Shown here piece after piece: positions 24,532-36,059 of a stretch of DNA of 64,000 nt. The notes beneath the pieces were generated by a model that worked only from the letters and a program-made list of their open reading frames with translations, was not told where the DNA came from and did no database searches. Position numbers and translations under genes: made by a program. Location of the stretch: assembly GCA_964023275.1 (NCBI GenBank), contig OZ029919.1:33415561-33479560 (forward strand), given 5' to 3'. The first letter of the stretch is position 1, and each line of letters begins with the position of its first letter. This DNA comes from Norana najaformis. Lineage: Eukaryota > Annelida > Clitellata > Crassiclitellata > Hormogastridae.

Positions 24532-24543
24532 GCCGCCATTTTG
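24532..24543 (+). promoter_or_regulatory. YY1-type GCCGCCATTTTG element
   Basis: The sequence GCCGCCATTTTG matches the YY1 core (CCGCCATNTT) that sits just downstream of many animal transcription starts. It lies 63 bases before the EIPR1 start codon, in the orientation usual for a 5' UTR element. DNAJC5 runs the other way from the same roughly 0.9 kb interval, so a bidirectional promoter is possible. No TATA box was seen here. The role is inferred from sequence only. Confidence 0.5.
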
Positions 24544-24605
24544 AATCGTCTGGTATCTTATGCTTTCTGTATTTATTTCTAAATTATGGCTTTTCTATTA
24601 AAATA

Positions 24606-27600
24606 ATGGATCACGACGCGCCTGTTATTTATGGGCTTGAGTTTCAGGTAGTGGAGAGTTTAATCGTTAACTATAAGCTTCAGTAAATAAAAAATATGCT
24701 CTATTTTATATTTACGGGGTATGAAAGGGGGCGGAGGTCATTAGTGTTGTGCACTATTTTGGCTGATTACTGGATATATTCAGTTATAGTTTGTGCCATT
24801 AAATCAAGTTGGTCTTATTATTTTTCTTTGTTTCCAAAGAAAATGTAAAATCTAGCGAACACAGCCAATGTGAGGGATGATTCCAGGGGCCGCATTAAAT
24901 TTAGCAGTATGGCGTGTAAACACAGACCATTACATTACATAAATCGGCAGTCTTATAGTATCGTGGTCCAATGTTCCATTAGCATATGGGCGTGGCTTCA
25001 GCCCTGGCTGCTGCAACTAACCCTAACTTCTAGCTCTAGCCCCAGCTCTGCCAGGGCTGAAGCCACGCCCACATGCTAATGGAAACATTGGACCACGATA
25101 CTATAAGATTGCCATAAATCATGATAGGAAACCTGGCACAGACAAAAATACGGGAAGAGTGCTTAAGCTCACTGTTATGTTATTTTGATTCCTTTCCAAC
25201 CAAATACATCCAATATTATGCTTTTGGGTATATAAATTGAAAAAGCGCTAATTAAATGCTCTGAATGAATGAATGCTCTAAATGAATGCTCTGAATGAAT
25301 GAATGAATGAATATTACAGCAGGTATAAGGTGTTGTGTTTTGTTTCAGGCTCGTGCCTTGACAGCTCATTTGGCCGAAACTGATGCAGTCCAATTCTTTG
25401 TCGGCACGCAGTCACTGCGCTATGAAAACCAGGCTAGTTTTTGGTTTTCTTCTCGTAAAAGAATAACTGAATCATAACTTTGCAAACACTTTGTAATGGT
25501 AACTGATAACTGGTCATTTTAATGATATATCAGTAATTACATTTACCCATTTTTTTTTCAAAATATGAACTAAATTTCTGCACTTTTTTCAAAATGTATA
25601 AAATATTTATGAAGTTCATATTCATTCAGAACATCTCATAATACAATGTGTGAATATATTCGGTATTTACGCATTAGAGCTGCTGCTGGGATTTAATGTC
25701 AGCCAAGACTGTTTGATATTCATTTGACTTTCTGTACTCAAAATGCATTTTCGGTCGTCTTTAGGTCCATCGCATTCACTTTGATGATGAGAACAATGTC
25801 ATCAATAAGTACATGTTCCTGCATACTGTCGGTGAAGTATGGAATATTGGCAGTTCTCCGCTTGAGCAAAACGTCATATCAACCATTTACAACAGTGGTA
25901 AAGATTTTATTCTTATTCTTCTAATTCAGGTTCTCTACCCTCAGACTGGTTCAAACGTCCGATGACGCCACTCCTCTTGGTGCTTAGCTTCTCCTTTCAA
26001 TCTGCTGTATTCGCCTGTCATCATCCAGTCCAGCAGCATCTGTCTGGGTCATCCTCTTGTCCTCCTCGCCTCCATTCTGCCCTCAGTTATAGTTCTCAAT
26101 AGTTTTCGATAAATAATTATTTTATTTCTAATAATGGTTTCATAATTTATTTTATTATTTATAATTGATTATATTTTAATATGATGGACTCTGCTGATGT
26201 AGTACTTCTCGACTTTTTTCTTGTCGATAGTTTCAACGACAAAAGCCGAGATGGTGGCGGCCATTTGGCGTGTTCCCACGGATTCCCTCTCGGTTCCTGT
26301 AGACGATAGCATCGCAAACGCAGCACCCCTCCAGCTCCTGACATCTGTTGACAGTTCATCATTTGGTGAAATTCGAAGGTTTATCATCGCTCATTTTTTT
26401 AAACCTATATTCATAACAATTAATTAGAGAGCAAAGTTGGTGGGTTTCATTACGAAAATTGACTCCCATTTTATTTGTACAGTGGTGCCTTGTTATAAAG
26501 TGCTTGTTTTAAGATGAATTCTGATATATATTACAAATACTGTAAAGTTTCCCATATTCCACAAGTGAGACGTAGGGCAGGTGCTCATTTCCTTTTCTTC
26601 GAGCCCTTGAGCCGGCAATGGACGAATCCCAAAGTCCTGGACATGGGGCCAGTGCATCACAGGACTTGCCGTTTACTTCCCAACTTACGGCGTTTCCAAA
26701 TTTTACTGCTTGGTGACGGAGGCATGGTATGCGCAAACAACTTGCCCTGAGTCGTTACATGGAGTCGAACCTGCAACCGCATGATGATTGACCAAATGAA
26801 TTATGGATAGACCACCGTGCCGCACATAATATGGATCTTGAATTAAAGCTGCAATAGAATATGACCGTATTGTAATGCAACCTTTTTGTGAGGCGGTTTT
26901 GATATGGCTGCCATGGTTTTTGGTGTACTTTGGGCATAACGAAATTAAATTATTAAGTATTAAGTAAAGTATTAAGTAAAGTAGTATGTATTAAGTAAAG
27001 TATTAAGTAAGGTATTAAGTAAAGTAAAACTAAGTATTGTTTGTGAAGTTCTTATTGTACTTGGTGTTTAGTTTGATCTGGCATCCTTCTGGGGAACGTT
27101 CAACATTTGCTGTTTTGGCCGACAGCCATTTGGTCCTCTACGATCTCGAGTCTAGTGGTTCCTCAGCCAGGGTTACCGAGATTTATTTATCCTTTTAATT
27201 ATTTATTAACTGAGAGCTAAATATCTGGGTTTCCACAGACATCATTTCTGTCTCCGAGTTTATCTTTGCGTTATTGAAGGATCTTCCCTTCCTTAAGTTT
27301 CTTCATTTCTTTGGCTTGTTTCTTTTCTCCTTTTGGTTTTGTTTTTCTCATGTGTGTGTAAACATTGACAATTAAATATTGCAAATAAGGATCAGATCCA
27401 GTAAGTTTCGTCTGACTTCTTTAGAACTTTAGAACTTAACTTTTTGATTGTAAACCGTTCCTTTTCTTGCAATAAACAGTTTTTGATTTTAAAAATATTT
27501 GATTTGATCATTTTTAGCATGGTCAAAACACAACAATGTCATTGACAATAGGGACCTCATTTAATTCTGTTGATCAACTCTAGATGACTTCAAGTTCATC

Positions 27601-30327
27601 TCTGGAGGGCAAGTCACAGCCTAAGTTTACATCCGGAAAATGGAACCCACACCACAACTGCATCCAAATTGCAACAGCTAATGACTCATACATTCGCGGT
27701 TGGGACGTACGCAGTCTTCAGTAAGCATTCAGTGAACCCCTAGAGCTGTAATGTAAACATCTACCTTAGTAATGTAAATAGGTACCTCAGTAATGTAAGT
27801 GGGTACTCGGGTAATATCAGATGGTACCCTAGTACTATGAAAGGGAACACCAGTAATGTTAAAGGGAACCCCATTAACATAATGGGTTCCTCAGTATTGT
27901 AAGGGTATCCCAGTAATGTAAATGGTATTCCAGTAGTGTAAGTGGGTACTCCAGCCATGTAAAGGAATACTTCACTAATGTAAACGGATACTTGGGTATT
28001 GTAATGGGATACCACAGTAACTCAAAGGGGTTCTCCATATAGCAGAGTAAGGGTAGGTACTCTTATCAAGTTAAAGGCCCTGGTAATGTAAAGGTTTACC
28101 CTGGTAATGTAAAAAGGACTCCAGAATTATTATTATTATTACTATTTTAATCAGATATTTATATCGTGTTAATTTATGAATTCAACTCAAAAGCGCGGGT
28201 AGCTGGAAAAAGCTGTCTTCAGTTGTTTGCAAAATGAAATAAGAGAAAGGGAAGTGTCCCTCAAAACCAGTGGTATTGAATTCCACAGACGTGTATCAGT
28301 TGGTTTATGAAAGGCATTTGTGAAAGGTAATGTAAATACAAAAACTATGTACATTACTGGTGCACCCTGAGAGTGGTTATGTATGTCTGCTATGGTCAGG
28401 CAGGTGTACTGTATTGAGAACGCACATGGTCAACTCGTGAGAGACTTGGACTTCAACCCGAACAAACAGTACTACCTGGCCAGCTGTGGAGACGACTGTC
28501 GGACGAAGTTCTGGGACGTCCGCAACACGACCGAACCCGTGAAGGTCCTTTCTGATCACTCGCACTGGTAGGAGGTCACTGTATAAGTTTGTTTTTACAA
28601 TACATTACCATTTACCGATATCATCATCATCTCCTCCTGTTGATGCAAAGTAAAGAATGATACATGATATAAATTATGCTATGCAGTTAAATTGAATGGA
28701 AAGGTGTATATAAGTTTGTTTTTACATTACATTACCATTTACCAGTATCATCATCATCATTGCTTCCTGTGGATGCAAAGTAAGAAACTGCAAATGCAGT
28801 TAAATGGAATGGAGAGGGCACACCTAGAACTCTGCCACTGCCTTTAGTCGGGTGTTGCCAGTCCCAAGCCTGGATAAAGGAGGAGGGCGACATCAACGGC
28901 CTTGATGCCATGAGTTGTCGTTAAACATTGCAACTACTACTACACCTAGAAGAGATATGAGTTGTGTGTAATTAGGGCTCATATCAGCACAGTATCATAT
29001 CAGTCTTTGTTACCACCTCTGAATTACTTCATTTTTATGCCACTTGTAATTTGGTTTGTGATTTATGTGTAATTAAGTTGTAGTTTATGATTGCTGTCCC
29101 CTTTATTTCGTTGTAGTTAATTGTTACTCGTAATTGTAATTCAGTCTGATCATTCACTCTGTCAGTTAACTGAGTGACTAAGTGATTAATGAAATTATTA
29201 TTATTATGATAAAAATAATGACATATGAATAGAAAATAGAAATGTCCAGGTGAACATGGAAGACTTCTGTTGTCGTTGAAAGGGTTTGGAGTGTTCGTTA
29301 CAACCATTTCCACGACCAACTTGTGCTGACATCTAGCAGCGATAGTCGGGTCATTCTCAACAACGTCGCATCCATTTCCTCGGAACCATACGGCCATCTG
29401 GTGGAAGACGACGAAGCCGACGACGAAGACAAATTAACGAAAAACAAGTATGCTTACGTATTCACCTTGTGTTCTTGTATTACTCGTTTTCTTGACTTTG
29501 TTTTACTTTCCTCGTGTTTCTTACTTTTCTTATGCAGCATAGTCGTTAATTCAGTTTGAGTGCTGGGTCTGTGTTCTGGATGCGAGTTTGTGCCTGCTTG
29601 GCGGACTATGAGTACTGAACTTGGGGAGGTTGTTTATGCTCATGTGCCTCATTCAGAGCATTTATATAGCGCCCCTTCAAGTTAATTTAAGATGCCTCTG
29701 TCACCAAACAGTAGAATTTGGTACTGGCGTTAGATGGGTGGTAAACGTTAAGTCCTGCATTGCACTGATTCCATGTCCAGGACCTTGGGATTTGTCCACT
29801 GCCAACTCTAGGGCTGAAGAGAAGGAATTCAGCGTCTCCTTACATTCCACTAGGGACGTGAAAGCTTTACTTTAATTGCTTTTCTCACCTAACTTCTCTC
29901 ACATGTCTTACTATCTTAGTTCACGTTAATTATGCTTTACCCGGCTTCTCCAACGGATTATGATTTTGGATTACGATTTTGACTTGAAGCGACCATCAAC
30001 TGATGGCTTGGAGACATAGAAGCCTTTAGATTAGAATTATTTTGATTGCATTGTAGCTGGAGTAAGTAAGTAAGTAATGCATTTGTTAACATGCCATATG
30101 TCCATTGACTGAGCGAGGAATCGTAGTTCATATCATGATCTTGTTTGTTCAGGTCACAAGAGCCGATGGCTGACGGTGTCGTGGCCGTTTACGAAGAGCA
30201 CGAAGACAGTGTTTATGCAGCTGAATGGAGCTGTGCTGATCCATGGATCTTTGCTTCGCTCAGCTATGACGGACGGCTTGTCATTAACCGCGTTCCACGC
30301 GCAACCAAATATCGAATACTGCTCTAA
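24606..30327 (+). CDS. EIPR1: EARP and GARP complex-interacting protein 1 (TSSC1), WD40 protein, complete
   Basis: Seven-bladed WD40 protein that binds the EARP/GARP tethering complexes and acts in endosomal recycling and dense-core vesicle formation (family knowledge). Exons: 24606-24647, 25349-25432, 25765-25897, 26231-26378, 27072-27171, 27584-27720, 28400-28567, 29283-29447, 30153-30327. They total 1152 nt, 383 residues plus stop; human EIPR1 has 387. Recognisable blocks are [14 protein letters not shown] (nearly identical to the human start), [38 protein letters not shown] and the C-terminal [16 protein letters not shown]. Every join keeps frame. Intron 2 uses a GC donor. An AATAAA lies about 100 bases after the stop. 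Introns carry SINEs, an inverted repeat (intron 1) and a minisatellite (intron 6). Confidence 0.97.
24951..25108. repeat. 158-bp inverted repeat (fold-back element) in EIPR1 intron 1
   Basis: The left arm starts TCTTATAGTATCGTGGTCCA and the right arm ends with its complement. The arms pair for about 57 bp with one indel and one mismatch and leave a loop of about 40 bases. No clear target-site duplication was seen. It fits a MITE-like fold-back element. Confidence 0.85.
26540..26830 (-). repeat. SINE-like family B copy in EIPR1 intron 4
   Basis: The minus strand carries GGTTCGACTCCATG (box B region) and the shared body (GGACTTTGGGATTCGTCCAT). It explains short open frames here on both strands. 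Confidence 0.68.
27735..28115 (+). repeat. Minisatellite in EIPR1 intron 6
   Basis: Loose units of about 30 bp with CAGTAATGTAA and GGGTACTC/GGTATCCC. It lies between the exons ending at 27720 and starting at 28400. Confidence 0.8.
29655..29870 (+). repeat. Partial family B copy in EIPR1 intron 8
   Basis: Lacks the tRNA-like head but keeps CTCTGTCACCAAACAGTAGA and CCTTGGGATTTGTCCACTGC. It lies in the last intron of EIPR1. Confidence 0.65.
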
Positions 30328-30423
30328 AACATATTTTTGTAGACTGCAGAGAGAAACGAAGAAAATTTTTCCAGTAGGGGAATTTGAAAACTTGGAGCCT
30401 TGGATGTCTAATTTCCCCCAGCC

Positions 30424-30429
30424 AATAAA
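30424..30429 (+). terminator. EIPR1 poly(A) signal AATAAA
   Basis: A canonical AATAAA hexamer lies 97 bases after the EIPR1 stop codon, on the same strand and before any other gene. It is the nearest hexamer to the stop. The cleavage site itself was not determined. Confidence 0.6.
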
Positions 30430-30569
30430 CCAGTCCTCTCTCAAATGTGGAAAATTATTTTGTTCTTACAGCCGCTGGTGAACTACTTCACAGAGCAGGT
30501 TACTGAGTTGAAAATTTGTAGGTCTTCAGGACGTCGAACAACCTTTTTGTGTTGTGTCATTGTTATTAT

Positions 30570-30750
30570 TATTTATGATTTATTAAGCTCCACTATCTAA
30601 TGACTAACATCAATTGATGGTGCTGAGCAAGTGTGGGTGAAGGACTTGCTCAAGGTCCCTACACAATGTTATCTGTACAGAGGAGTCTCGAACCTGTATT
30701 TTCTGTTACGAGCTGAGCACTCTAACCAGTCAGCTGCCATGCCGCGTACT
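30570..30750 (-). repeat. SINE-like family A copy
   Basis: Copy between EIPR1 and TMEM38. The body (CTTGAGCAAGTCCTTCACCC on minus) is clear; box B is mutated (GGTTCGAGAC). Confidence 0.7.
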
Positions 30751-31431
30751 GTGTCGTCAGGATTTTTCGTGACCTTTTATGACTACGGTATTTTTACAGC
30801 ATTCTGTTCGATTGTGGTCTTGTGTTTTGAGGTCAGGAACACCTCAGAAGAGTTTTCTTGAAGAGGCGCCACAGAAATTTGTGTTAGTGATTACGATTAG
30901 TGTTCTTTGTATCAGCTGCTCTGCTTCGTATAATGGGTCATTTGTCAAACACCCACTTGATCTTTATTACCCCTCAGTGTAGACTGTTTTGTTGGACTTG
31001 ATTACAATAGGTTGCTGGTAACTTAATCCTAACGTGACGGTGGTTTGGATGGATGAACCAGTAAATATCTGTGCAAGTCCAGTGGTTCAACAGTTTCTGT
31101 TTTTGGTCTGCAAGACTCGACGGTGTCCAAGTCTGCTCTATTTAATGACATTTAATTGCTGTTCTGCAGATAATTTAATGTGTAAAGACGTTCGGTGTTG
31201 GCAATTAAATGCAACTGATTCAAAAGTGACCTGGTCTTTTATGCTTAAAATTAATTGGAATTTTAAGAATCTTTCCTGTGATGATTTGGCCACACGTGTG
31301 TCATTTACCAGGATATGTACGTACGTATGCATCTGTGATGGAAGGGGAGAGGTGCCTTTTGAGTACGTCACAAAAGTGGGACACTTGCTAGCCAAAGTGT
31401 TGTTGAAGTTCATTCATTACGATATACAACA

Positions 31432-31508
31432 AAGTTTGAGAAATGGGTGAGTGGCAGATTGGACAAATCAGAGTTTGAGAAATGGGTGAGTGGCAGATTG
31501 GATAGATC
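31432..31508 (+). repeat. 38-bp tandem duplication
   Basis: GAGTTTGAGAAATGGGTGAG and the following 18 bases occur twice in a row, between EIPR1 and TMEM38, just before a long TA run. Confidence 0.85.
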
Positions 31509-31569
31509 AGGGTAAGATTTCATAAAGGGGTGGAACATGTCAGTTTTGAATGGAAAGCCCGCTCAAAGT

Positions 31570-31770
<201 letters not shown>

Positions 31771-32694
31771 TGTGATTTACACAAAGATCAGTGGCCAACA
31801 GCTTTTGGCAAATGAATAAATCAGACCGGAGATTACTACTTTAAGCGCAAAACGACAACTTTAGAACCTGTTTTCTCTACATTTGGAGTTTAGATCAAAA
31901 GGTTTCTGTAACCTGCAATTTTGATTTAATCTATCGTCACCCCTTAATTGGCTTCCGACTTCCACTAGCAGTCTTTCCGCCTGCCTGGAAATAGACGCGT
32001 TCTCGATTGGCCAAGGGCTTCATGGCCATTCCGAAGGTGTTGAATACTGCTACAGAAGCCTCCAAACGTCGGCACTTAATTTTCAACACATTTTGAGTTT
32101 ACTGGTGCGAGCTATGCGACTTGAAAACCGAACTGCTGAGGTTGTCATTAAGTTCAGTGCGAATTGTACCTTAAGGATTAATAGTCAATTAACCAATCTA
32201 AGCAATCTCTAGTCCAATAGGTGATCGTATTGATCATGTCGTGAACCTTGAGTGAACAAAATGGCTCGATCGATTTACATGTTTGAACTCTGAAGAAATG
32301 AAAGAGTTATACGCTATTACGGTTACTTAACATTTTGGGAGAGTATGATGATAATTGCTGATCTTTATAGTTAGCATTGAAATTATTCAGAAAATTTTCA
32401 TAATGTTGAATTTCTGGGTATCTGTATCGCGATAGATTAGCTTTTTGTAACACTTGTGCGTAATGAAATTCTTAACATTGCCGACTTTCGTCTAACATAT
32501 ATTATGTTTCTTGTGACGTTCGTTGCGTGAAAACCTAACTCGGCTTTAATCCGGAGTTTTCGGTTGCTCCTGGAAGTGCCTTGAATTTTCCTGGAAGAGC
32601 CGACGGTGGAGATTTGGGTCGCGAACGAAAACTCCCAGACTTTATCATAATAATAAACTTTATTATTATTGTTAAAAGTCTGCCGAACATCATC

Positions 32695-35600
32695 ATGGAG
32701 TCAGAAACTTTGCTACTAGTGGCGACTACCGTTAAACGTTTTAGAATGTATCCGTATTTTGACGTAGCAAACTATATTCTGATGTGTCTGGTCGTTCGGG
32801 ATGACCATCAACTACAGCTCATCTCCTCGGGTAAAGGCGACTGCCTAACTTCGTAGACGAGGTCGCAAAGTAATTGATCTAATTACCAGCGGTCATTCAG
32901 CTCTCGATCTTGGCCCAGTCGTTGCCTAAAATTAAGTTCAGCGTAGTTAAGCGTCCATTGATCCATCCGTCCGTCCGTACAATACGTTATAATACAACTG
33001 AAATTTGATAATGCACCCCGTACAAAGTTCAGAAGTGCACATTAAAGCCGGGCAACATGAAACATTAGTAACCATACACATCCACCCAACAATTGGGGAG
33101 CACATTTCCAGACTCGGACCATTTTTGGATTGAGTTTTGGAAAAGCGCTTGTCGAAAGCAGTTACCCATCCACTGATTCTGCACCATCTCTATGGCTTTA
33201 TAGATTTCTCAGACCAGGCGTCGTTATGGCTGGAATTTAGAATGCCTTATAGAAGTCTTCTTTGAGAAATTCAGTAAAAGCAAAAGAACTACATGGAGTA
33301 GTTTCGACTTGCACAAAGACCAGTTAGTACATGAGTACCCAGGGTGGGTAGATGGCTATCGGCAGGCAGGAAAGCAAATCTCAAGTTAAAGACTTCAGTT
33401 CTTCCAGAGCTAGGCAGGGAGTGATTAAGGTTAGTTATCCTGTAGCAGTGCTATATAAATTCTGTAATGTCTAAGCATTGTTACATTGAAGGGCAGTGCC
33501 TTTGTGAGCTACTTAAAGGCACTACATTAAGGGTTCTCATACTTACATATATTACATACAGACAATGTAACAATTAACATAATTTATGCAGACTACTATG
33601 TACTGATGGAGTAAGTATTTTAAACAAATAAATAAGTGACTTAATGCGATGCCTTTAGAAATAAGATGGTGCCCTGCACTTAACTTTTCAGGAGTGCTTT
33701 AGAAAATTAAAAGCTAAGTGCTTTTGATTTTGGGTTTACAATTCCCATTTATCACCCCAGTTATAAATCTGAGGATGTTGCAATTATGAGATTTAGAAGT
33801 GGTTTTGAATTCTGTCAGGAACACAGGCCTTTTCACGCGTTCATCCACTTTCGTGTTGGGTCGGCAGCATGATGATGTGCTTTGCTGGTGGAATATTGGG
33901 CAACTTCCTGTTGGGAGAGCCGCTTATCACGCCGTTCAGGAGCGGGAGAGACGTTCTCCTGGCTACAGCCATCTGGTGAGGAATTTCTAAAGCAAAGTGA
34001 TCAAATATTGCTTGCATATTCTCGAAGTTGTTTATCATGCTTTTCATCTGTTTTGATTGACAGTTTTAAAAATATACAAACTCTAATTTAGGTCAGTGCA
34101 TGAAGTATTATAGGTAATAAAAGGCTTAGACACGTTTGTGGACTGTGATCCATTTAGAATAGGTGACGTAACTCGGTGCCATCAGGCGAATGATGGGAAA
34201 AATGTGATTCTTTGCAACTGGCCTGTTGTCATACCTAGGAATAGAAATTTTTTGGTTCAGTGCTGGACCTAAATTCTGGAACTCTCTCCCTGTGTCTGTT
34301 CGTTCTGCTGTTACTTCTGTCATTTCGTTCTCAACCTAAAGCTAACCTTTTTCTAATTGCTTATCCACCATAGGCTGCCTCTCTGTCTTGTGGACTGACC
34401 TTAGGGATATTGACCTGATTATAGCTTGACTTAGGTGCGCCATCAGTTGTGCATTAGACAACGGCACATTAGAAGCTACTAATTATTATTACTAATTATT
34501 ATTATGAGAGGGAGGGAGAGAGGAAAGGGGAGGAGAGGGAAGGGAAGAGATGATGGAAGGGGAGAGGGAATATTAGTGCATATTTGCATATATTTGCATA
34601 ACAGGTATTTCATCAACTACAGTCCGTTTGACTGCATCTACAAACTCTGTACGCTTGCACCGATCAAAGGGATCGTCTGTTCTCTGAAGGAGATCCAGCG
34701 AGTGAATCGAGTCCACCATGGAATTCTCTTCGCCATGAAGAGCTTCCCGGGCGCCTACATCTTGGTGGCAATTTATGGTGTGCTCAAAGGTAGTGTCTTT
34801 CTTTGCCTGTCTCTCTGTGTCTCTCTGTCTTTATCTTTCTCTTTAGTCCTGATTCTTCATTGATCACATGCCTATATTAAAGCTAAACTACACACCTAAC
34901 CAGGAGGGATTGCAGGCTGGGTTAGCCCAGATGATGAGCTATTCCAAGGATGATGGGACATACAATTGCTAAATGTACTCAGTGTTGTTTAACCTCGCCT
35001 GGCTTGCCAGCATCACTTCAGCATCATCATCCTTTGAGGTAAGAACTGTTGTTGAGATGGAAGCGCTGTTATCATGATGTACAAGGCGTAAGTCGATGTT
35101 CTCATAAAATGTGAATTTATTTTGATGTCATGAAGGTGTTCTGTCTGTATATCTGTAGGTTCCGCTTCAAATCACATGAGACTGTTTCAGCGCCTTCTCT
35201 GTGGAACTTGGCAGCCATCCAGCCTGGAACTGTTGAAACCTTCCGTGTGAGTCTGTTTTACCCTTTCAAACTTGTTTTCCGTTTTAGGTTGCACTGTTAC
35301 AGAGAGAGGTGCAGTATAAATATTGAATCACAATTACAATTACTATCTCGTCCTAATTCTTCCTCGTATCTCTCTTCTCGCTTCAGTTTCAAGCACCATC
35401 CACCGTAGCTGTCCGACTGTCTGCCTGCCTGACTCCTGGATCTTGACCTGGAACCAAACCCTTTTGCCTATCAATTTTGTTTTCACTGAGCGCCTGTGAC
35501 TAAGCTGGTTCCTGCGACTTAGCTTTCGTTGGGCGCTGTAGAAATCTCGAGGTTACGATCAGATAATCGCATCTGGAAATTTCTATAGCTCCGTTGTTTT

Positions 35601-36059
35601 CAGTGTGGGTACAGAAGTTTCTGCATACCTTAAAACGCACATGGTTAGATAGCCATGCATGCAGTGCTTTTGAAAGTTACTTTAAAGGTGCTACATTAAG
35701 TTTGTTGATGCAGAAATGTGTGTATTTGCTTATAGTATCGTTTTTGGTAAATATTCGGCTTTTGCAGTGCGACCAAGGCAAGTACGGTTGCCGCGGTTCT
35801 GTTCATGCTCGACTTCAAGGGCCAGATCGAAGTGGACGACTCTCTGCTCTACCTGGGAATCGTCATATTCTTCATCATCCTGCGATTTATCTTGTTTTTC
35901 GACATTGATCCGTTTCTTCCTTTCGAGAATCTCTTCTGCTCGATCTTCATGGGCGGCATCATGGACGCCCTGAGGCGTGCTCGGAAGCGACGCGAAGACC
36001 TCGAACTGTTGAAGAAGGGCAAAACGTCGAACGGACGCAAGCTGAAGAAGGAGGAGTAA
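32695..36059 (+). CDS. TMEM38B: Trimeric intracellular cation channel (TRIC), complete
   Basis: TRIC channels are homotrimeric potassium channels of the ER/SR that supply counter-current for calcium release (family knowledge). Exons: 32695-32830, 33819-33975, 34605-34789, 35159-35246, 35768-36059; all GT-AG, all phases match, 858 nt, 285 residues (vertebrate TRICs are about 290-300). Signatures: FRMYPYFDVANYIL in the N-terminus; HPLSCWVGSMMMCFAGG and LLATAIWYFINYSPFDCIYK in the core; KEIQRVNRV, the conserved KE-R-R segment known for lipid binding; LLCGTWQPSS; a hydrophobic helix (YLGIVIFFIILRFILFF); and a basic tail ending KLKKEE. Invertebrates usually have one TRIC, equally related to TMEM38A and TMEM38B, so the B symbol is provisional. 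No canonical AATAAA was seen close after the stop. Confidence 0.95.
34244..34350 (+). pseudogene. LINE reverse-transcriptase C-terminal relic in TMEM38 intron
   Basis: Reads IFWFSAGPKFWNSLPVSVRS and then SVISFST before stops. The FWNSLP-VR motif marks it as a decayed LINE 3' end in the intron between TMEM38 exons 2 and 3. Confidence 0.65.

Noticed and set aside
24500..24539. ATGGCGGCACAG on the minus strand as the DNAJC5 start
   Set aside because: Its only donor (GCAG|GTCTTC) leaves phase 1, while the next exon needs phase 2, so the join would break the frame. The ATG is part of the YY1 motif.
35130..35408. 92-codon plus frame overlapping TMEM38 exon 4
   Set aside because: It is the wrong frame; the +1 alternative fits the TRIC protein and both splice phases.
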